In this document: positions 60,527 to 64,000 of the stretch, piece by piece | Layout of the letters: each line of letters opens with the position of its first letter | How positions within the stretch are numbered: position 1 is the stretch's first letter | Assembly (NCBI RefSeq): GCF_007097385.1 | Contig: NZ_VJZS01000001.1 | Coordinates: 1-64,000 of the forward strand | Direction of reading: 5' to 3' | DNA from: Flavobacterium sp. ZT3R18 | GTDB lineage: Bacteria; Bacteroidota; Bacteroidia; Flavobacteriales; Flavobacteriaceae | DNA: 64,000 nt | Notes under the pieces: model-generated | Databases searched by the model: none | The model's input: the letters and a program-made list of their open reading frames with translations, nothing else | What the model was told of the DNA's origin: nothing | Made by a program: the position numbers and the translations under genes

Positions 60527-61783
60527 TCAATTCTCTTTAGTCACAATTTGCATCGTCTCTCTACTGACTTGTTTTAAAAGGACCGTTTTGTTTTCTTCTA
60601 CCGTTTGGGCGGCTTGTTCGCTAAAATGTCTAATGGTATATAAAGTAACATTTTCGGTAAAATCTACTTTGAATTTTTTAGAAAGAATGGCATTCAAGTC
60701 ATTGAAATTTCCAAATTTGTCTTCTACACATACCGAGAAACTGATCGCCGAATTCTGTATCAAATTCACTTTAAGTTTAAATTGGTGGAACAAAGCAAAA
60801 ATTTCACTAATGTGCTCTTCCATAATAAAAGAGAAATCAATAGACGATAATGAAATCAACAGCTGGTTTCTTTTTACAATAAAACAAGGTAAATATGGCT
60901 CAAGATCAACGCCTTTGGAAACCGAAGTTCCTTTTAATAACGGATTGATAAATGATTTTACATACAAAGGAATTTCTTTTTTCTGTAAAGGTTGCAATGT
61001 TTTAGGGTGAATAACCGATGCGCCATAAAAAGCCAACTCAATAGCTTCGCGGTACGAAATTTGATTCAGCAAGCTTGCATTTTCAAAATACCGTGGATCA
61101 GCATTCATCACGCCCGGAACGTCTTTCCAGATGGTTACGCTTTCGGCATTCAGGCAATAAGCAAAAATAGCCGCCGTATAATCAGATCCTTCACGGCCTA
61201 ATGTGGTAGTAAAATTATTTTCGTCGGAACCCAAGAATCCTTGGGTAATATTCAATATTTTTCGTTTTATATTTTTGGAGATGTTTTTCTGGGTCAATTC
61301 CCAGTCAACTTCGGCATCTCTATAAGTTGCGTCTGTTTTTATGAAATTTCGGACATCCAACCACTGTGTTTTTATCCCCATAAAAGACATAAAATGACTC
61401 AAAATGGTAGTCGAAATCAATTCTCCGTAGCTTACAATTTGATCGTAAACGAAATTATAATTTGGGGATTTGTTATGCGACAAGAAATATTCTAGATCTG
61501 CAAACTGAGTGTTAACCGCTGCAAAAACTTCATTTTTTTCGTCTTCAAACAAATCCATCAAGATTTGATTGTGGTATTTTTTTACCTCTTGTACCGATGA
61601 ATTTAATTCTGGCGATTTGTCAAAATAATTTTTTATAACCTCTTCAAGTGCATTGGTGGTTTTTCCCATAGCCGAAACCACAACTAACACATCCTCGTAG
61701 CCCACTTTTTGCAAAACGTCATATACGTTTTTAATTCCTGCGGCATCTTTTACAGAAGCACCACCAAATTTGAATACTCTCAT
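60527..61783 (-). CDS. Aspartate kinase (monofunctional)
   Basis: 418 residues. The amino-acid-kinase domain (1-280) starts VFKFGGASVKDA and contains VVSAMGKTTNALEE, LGREGSDYTAAIFA and WKDVPGVMNADPR. The C-terminal ACT-type regulatory region (about 300-400) is shorter and less conserved than in LysC of enterobacteria. It phosphorylates Asp for the Lys/Thr/Met pathway. There is no homoserine dehydrogenase domain, so it is not a ThrA-type fusion. It is a single gene with its own terminator. Feedback specificity cannot be read from sequence. Confidence 0.93.
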   Translation of the reverse strand: MRVFKFGGASVKDAAGIKNVYDVLQKVGYEDVLVVVSAMGKTTNALEEVIKNYFDKSPELNSSVQEVKKYHNQILMDLFEDEKNEVFAAVNTQFADLEYFLSHNKSPNYNFVYDQIVSYGELISTTILSHFMSFMGIKTQWLDVRNFIKTDATYRDAEVDWELTQKNISKNIKRKILNITQGFLGSDENNFTTTLGREGSDYTAAIFAYCLNAESVTIWKDVPGVMNADPRYFENASLLNQISYREAIELAFYGASVIHPKTLQPLQKKEIPLYVKSFINPLLKGTSVSKGVDLEPYLPCFIVKRNQLLISLSSIDFSFIMEEHISEIFALFHQFKLKVNLIQNSAISFSVCVEDKFGNFNDLNAILSKKFKVDFTENVTLYTIRHFSEQAAQTVEENKTVLLKQVSRETMQIVTKEN

Positions 61784-61801
61784 AATGATTTTTTAGATTT
61801 C

Positions 61802-61829
61802 TCCCGATAACTCCCGATAATTATCGGGA
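61802..61829. repeat. TCCCGATAATTATCGGGA palindrome with partial duplicate
   Basis: A perfect 18-base palindrome (61812-61829), preceded by a half copy (tcccgataac, 61802-61811) in the aspartate kinase leader. A variant of the palindromes at 27707 and 53746. Confidence 0.8.
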
Positions 61830-61878
61830 CGGGATTAGATTTCAGATTTTAGTCTCAAATGTAAATCGAATATTTTTT

Positions 61879-62361
61879 TTATTTTCTCAGTTTGTTGTCC
61901 ACAAAGTCGTTAATTGCAGCCTCGTCCATTTGTACTAAATACCAATTTTTAAGAACCTTTGCCCCCGACTTTTCATAAAAATCGATGGCTGGTGTGTTCC
62001 AATCCAGTACGTGCCAATCAATTCTACGAACGTTGTCTCTTTTTCCTTGCTTGATAATTTCAGAATACAAAGCATAGCCTAAACCTGTTCCTCGCATTTT
62101 GTCTTTTACAACCAAGTCTTCTAAATGTATTATTTTCCCTTTCCAGGTAGAGTAGCGATAATAGTACAAAGCAATGCCTACAATCTCCTTTTCTACTTCT
62201 GCAACAAATACATGAAACAAAGGATTTGCGCCAAAACCATCTCGAACGAGGTCATCAACGGTGATTAAAACAGCTTCTGGTTCCTTTTCGAATACGGCAA
62301 GCTCTTGTATTAGTGCCAAAACGCCCGCCATGTCCTCTTTATTTCCTTTACGTATATTCAT
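61879..62361 (-). CDS. GNAT-family N-acetyltransferase
   Basis: 160 residues with the GNAT core. LEDLVVKDKMRGTGLGYALYSEI is motif A with the acetyl-CoA loop (R-GTGLG), and WHVLDWNTPAIDFYEKSGAKVLKNW is motif B. The sequence resembles spermidine/diamine acetyltransferases (thialysine acetyltransferase group), which acetylate amines such as polyamines. The substrate is an inference. It is a single gene between aspartate kinase and fbp. Confidence 0.85.
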   Translation of the reverse strand: MNIRKGNKEDMAGVLALIQELAVFEKEPEAVLITVDDLVRDGFGANPLFHVFVAEVEKEIVGIALYYYRYSTWKGKIIHLEDLVVKDKMRGTGLGYALYSEIIKQGKRDNVRRIDWHVLDWNTPAIDFYEKSGAKVLKNWYLVQMDEAAINDFVDNKLRK

Positions 62362-62530
62362 GATTTCGTATTATTATCCTGCTTTATTATTAAAAAACAA
62401 TTAATTAGGGAGTTGTTTTTATCGAATATGTAGCAAATATACAATACTGATAAACTATGTTACTATTATTTTTTTCGTTTTCACAAAAAAAGCGATATTT
62501 GTGACTTAAACTAACTACATCGATTTCGCA

Positions 62531-63550
62531 ATGGAAGAAAGCAACAAAACTCTCGGAGAATTTATCATTGAAAACCAAAATGCCTTTCAATATTCGTCAG
62601 GAGAATTATCTAGAATTATCAACTCTATCCGTTTGGCGGCCAAAGTGGTTAGCTACAAGGTCAACAAAGCGGGATTAGTTGATATTGTGGGTGCTGCTGG
62701 AGAACAAAATATTCAAGGGGAAGACCAACAAAAATTGGATGTCTATGCCAATAATATTTTTATTCAAACCTTAATCAATCGCGAAATTGTTTGCGGTATT
62801 GCTTCAGAAGAGAATGATGATTATATTACAGTTGAAGGAAGCGACAGTAGCCATAACAATAAATATGTAGTTTTGATGGATCCTTTGGATGGTTCGTCTA
62901 ATATCGATGTGAATGTTTCTGTGGGAACCATTTTTTCGGTTTATAGAAGAATTACACCTATAGGAACTCCGGTAACATTAGACGATTTTTTGCAACCGGG
63001 AATCAATCAAGTGGCTGCGGGTTATGTGATTTACGGAACCTCGACCATGTTGGTTTATACTACAGGTCATGGCGTAAATGGTTTTACATTAAACCCAGCG
63101 ATTGGTACTTTCTATCTTTCGCATCCTAACATGCAATTCTCTGAGGATGGAAATATTTATTCGATCAACGAAGGGAATTATGTGCATTTTCCACAAGGGG
63201 TGAAAGATTATATTAAATATTGTCAGCTAGAAGAAGGGGATCGCCCTTATACCTCTCGTTATATTGGAAGTTTAGTATCCGATATTCATAGAAATATGAT
63301 CAAAGGAGGAATTTATATTTATCCCACAAGCTCTAAAGCTCCAAAAGGGAAATTGCGTTTATTGTACGAATGTAACCCAATGGCCTTTATTGTAGAGCAA
63401 GCTGGAGGAAAAGCCTCTGATGGATTTAATCGTATAATGGAATTGCAACCAATGGAGTTACATGAAAGAGTACCGTTCTTTTGCGGAAGCATAAATATGG
63501 TTAAAAAAGCAGAAGAATTTATGCATAAAGCAAAATTGAGTAAATATTAA
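62531..63550 (+). CDS. fbp: Fructose-1,6-bisphosphatase, class I
   Basis: 339 residues. [15 protein letters not shown] and the metal-binding [23 protein letters not shown] identify the class I enzyme, and [28 protein letters not shown] forms the sugar-phosphate site. It performs the irreversible step of gluconeogenesis in the cytoplasm. All metal ligands are present. It ends at a bidirectional terminator shared with the converging TerB-domain gene. Confidence 0.96.
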   Translation: MEESNKTLGEFIIENQNAFQYSSGELSRIINSIRLAAKVVSYKVNKAGLVDIVGAAGEQNIQGEDQQKLDVYANNIFIQTLINREIVCGIASEENDDYITVEGSDSSHNNKYVVLMDPLDGSSNIDVNVSVGTIFSVYRRITPIGTPVTLDDFLQPGINQVAAGYVIYGTSTMLVYTTGHGVNGFTLNPAIGTFYLSHPNMQFSEDGNIYSINEGNYVHFPQGVKDYIKYCQLEEGDRPYTSRYIGSLVSDIHRNMIKGGIYIYPTSSKAPKGKLRLLYECNPMAFIVEQAGGKASDGFNRIMELQPMELHERVPFFCGSINMVKKAEEFMHKAKLSKY

Positions 63551-63580
63551 ACCAAGTTTAAGCCAAAAATAACAAACCGA

Positions 63581-63604
63581 AAAAGCTCCCAATTGGGAGC
63601 TTTT
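63581..63604. terminator. Bidirectional terminator between fbp and the TerB-domain gene
   Basis: AAAAGCTCCC and GGGAGCTTTT pair perfectly with an AATT loop and A/T tracts on both sides. It lies directly beside the stop codon of the minus-strand gene. Confidence 0.9.
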
Positions 63605-63605
63605 T

Positions 63606-64000
63606 TTATTTATTCATATTTTTCATCTCATAAATAAAAGTGTCAGGATCAACATTTTTGTCAATCAGTTTGAGTGCTTTGTGTACAATATAATTGACGT
63701 TGCCTGGCGTAAACCCTAGAGCTAATCCAAATTTCTCTAACAATTTTTCTTGGTTGTCTCCAAGTTGATGGTCTCGGTGTACCATTCGACCTAAATCATA
63801 CAATCTTTCCAGTCTTTCTACATGTAGATAAGGTGGGTTGATGGCGTATTTTAAAGGGTTTTTCAAAATCTCTTTATATTCATCGTTTGAAATTTCAAGA
63901 TTTCTGGCGAGCCTGTCCAAAAAAGCTTTTTCTTCTGGGTTAATTGTCCCGTCAGCGAGCGCAACCCTTACAATTGCTGAAAAATGGCCTTTATTTCTTT
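63606..64000 (-). CDS. TerB-domain protein (5' partial)
   Basis: The frame stays open to the end of the window. The apparent start at 63920 is an internal TTG, and reading further upstream gives ALADGTINPEEKAFLDRLA, the conserved TerB phrase. Visible residues (about 131) cover a helical TerB-like domain with EYKEILKNP and a C-terminal region ending IYEMKNMNK. TerB domains occur in tellurite-resistance systems and in many other membrane-associated or signalling proteins. On its own this does not mean tellurite resistance. The N-terminus lies outside the window. Confidence 0.75.
   Translation of the reverse strand, partial: RNKGHFSAIVRVALADGTINPEEKAFLDRLARNLEISNDEYKEILKNPLKYAINPPYLHVERLERLYDLGRMVHRDHQLGDNQEKLLEKFGLALGFTPGNVNYIVHKALKLIDKNVDPDTFIYEMKNMNK

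Noticed and set aside
1..64000. tRNA, rRNA, tmRNA, prophage and CRISPR
   Set aside because: No cloverleaf-like tRNA sequence, ribosomal RNA, phage structural or integrase genes, or cas genes were seen on either strand. A tRNA scan could not be run, so a missed tRNA is possible but unlikely given how little gene-free space remains.

Overview
The window is low-GC DNA from a member of the Bacteroidetes, most likely Flavobacterium or a close relative. The evidence is the gene content: type IX secretion (T9SS) sorting domains, PorP/SprF, SusC-like TonB receptors, DUF5686, DUF3098, DUF4271 and DUF4296. The promoters agree, with several TAnnTTTG -7 elements, and the gene order resembles that of Flavobacteriia (asnS-rpoN; ftsX-DUF3098-uppP-truB; pyrH-frr; phoBR-porin-pst-phoU). 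The species cannot be named from the sequence alone. Apart from surface proteins and small modules, most genes are chromosomal housekeeping genes. I see no prophage, insertion sequence, CRISPR array, rRNA or tRNA.

Layout. 1-4.3 kb: the 3' end of a large T9SS type B surface protein, then a SprF-like protein and an OmpA/PD40 protein. 4.4-12 kb: a beta-barrel protein, a PAP2-like membrane protein, rpoN, asnS and an RND/MMPL exporter. 12.2-18.7 kb: two paralogous CPA2 cation/proton antiporters bracketing a Gdx-type SMR transporter and a LytS/LytR two-component pair. 18.7-27.6 kb: DUF5686 protein, frr, pyrH, patatin, thioredoxin-like protein, truB, uppP, DUF3098, ftsX. 27.8-41 kb: leuS, Zn peptidase, Lrp regulator, hemD, DUF4271, polyprenol-phosphate mannosyltransferase, pyrC, DUF4296, an NAD-dependent epimerase, tyrS, a RelE-type toxin-antitoxin pair and a LuxE-like acyltransferase. 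41-54.5 kb: a phosphate-starvation locus. 54.6-64 kb: glycosyltransferase, LEA-like repeat protein, large outer-membrane protein, orphan antitoxin, aspartate kinase, GNAT, fbp and a partial TerB-domain gene.

The best candidate for something new is the phosphate locus. PhoB/PhoR-like regulators sit between a TonB receptor and surface lipoprotein on one side and a porin-pstSCAB-phoU operon on the other. Upstream of the receptor, the lipoprotein and the porin I find arrays of TAACATT-like heptamers spaced 11 bp apart, ending at a fixed helical phase (14 or 25 bp) before a -7 box. This looks like a Bacteroidetes Pho box. It implies that the TonB receptor and lipoprotein are phosphate-controlled together with Pst. 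PstC also carries five 13-15-residue repeats in its first periplasmic loop.

The second theme is an unusual density of short interspersed repeats: palindromes, composite hairpins, a 69-bp tandem hairpin array and heptamer slippage tracts. Several lie inside genes in frame. The same repeat encodes ASTSSA in two unrelated proteins, a palindrome sits in leuS, and a repeat supplies the N-terminus of the LEA-like protein. One hexamer tract supplies the -33 element of the tyrS promoter, and a palindrome occupies what looks like a broken PIN toxin gene.
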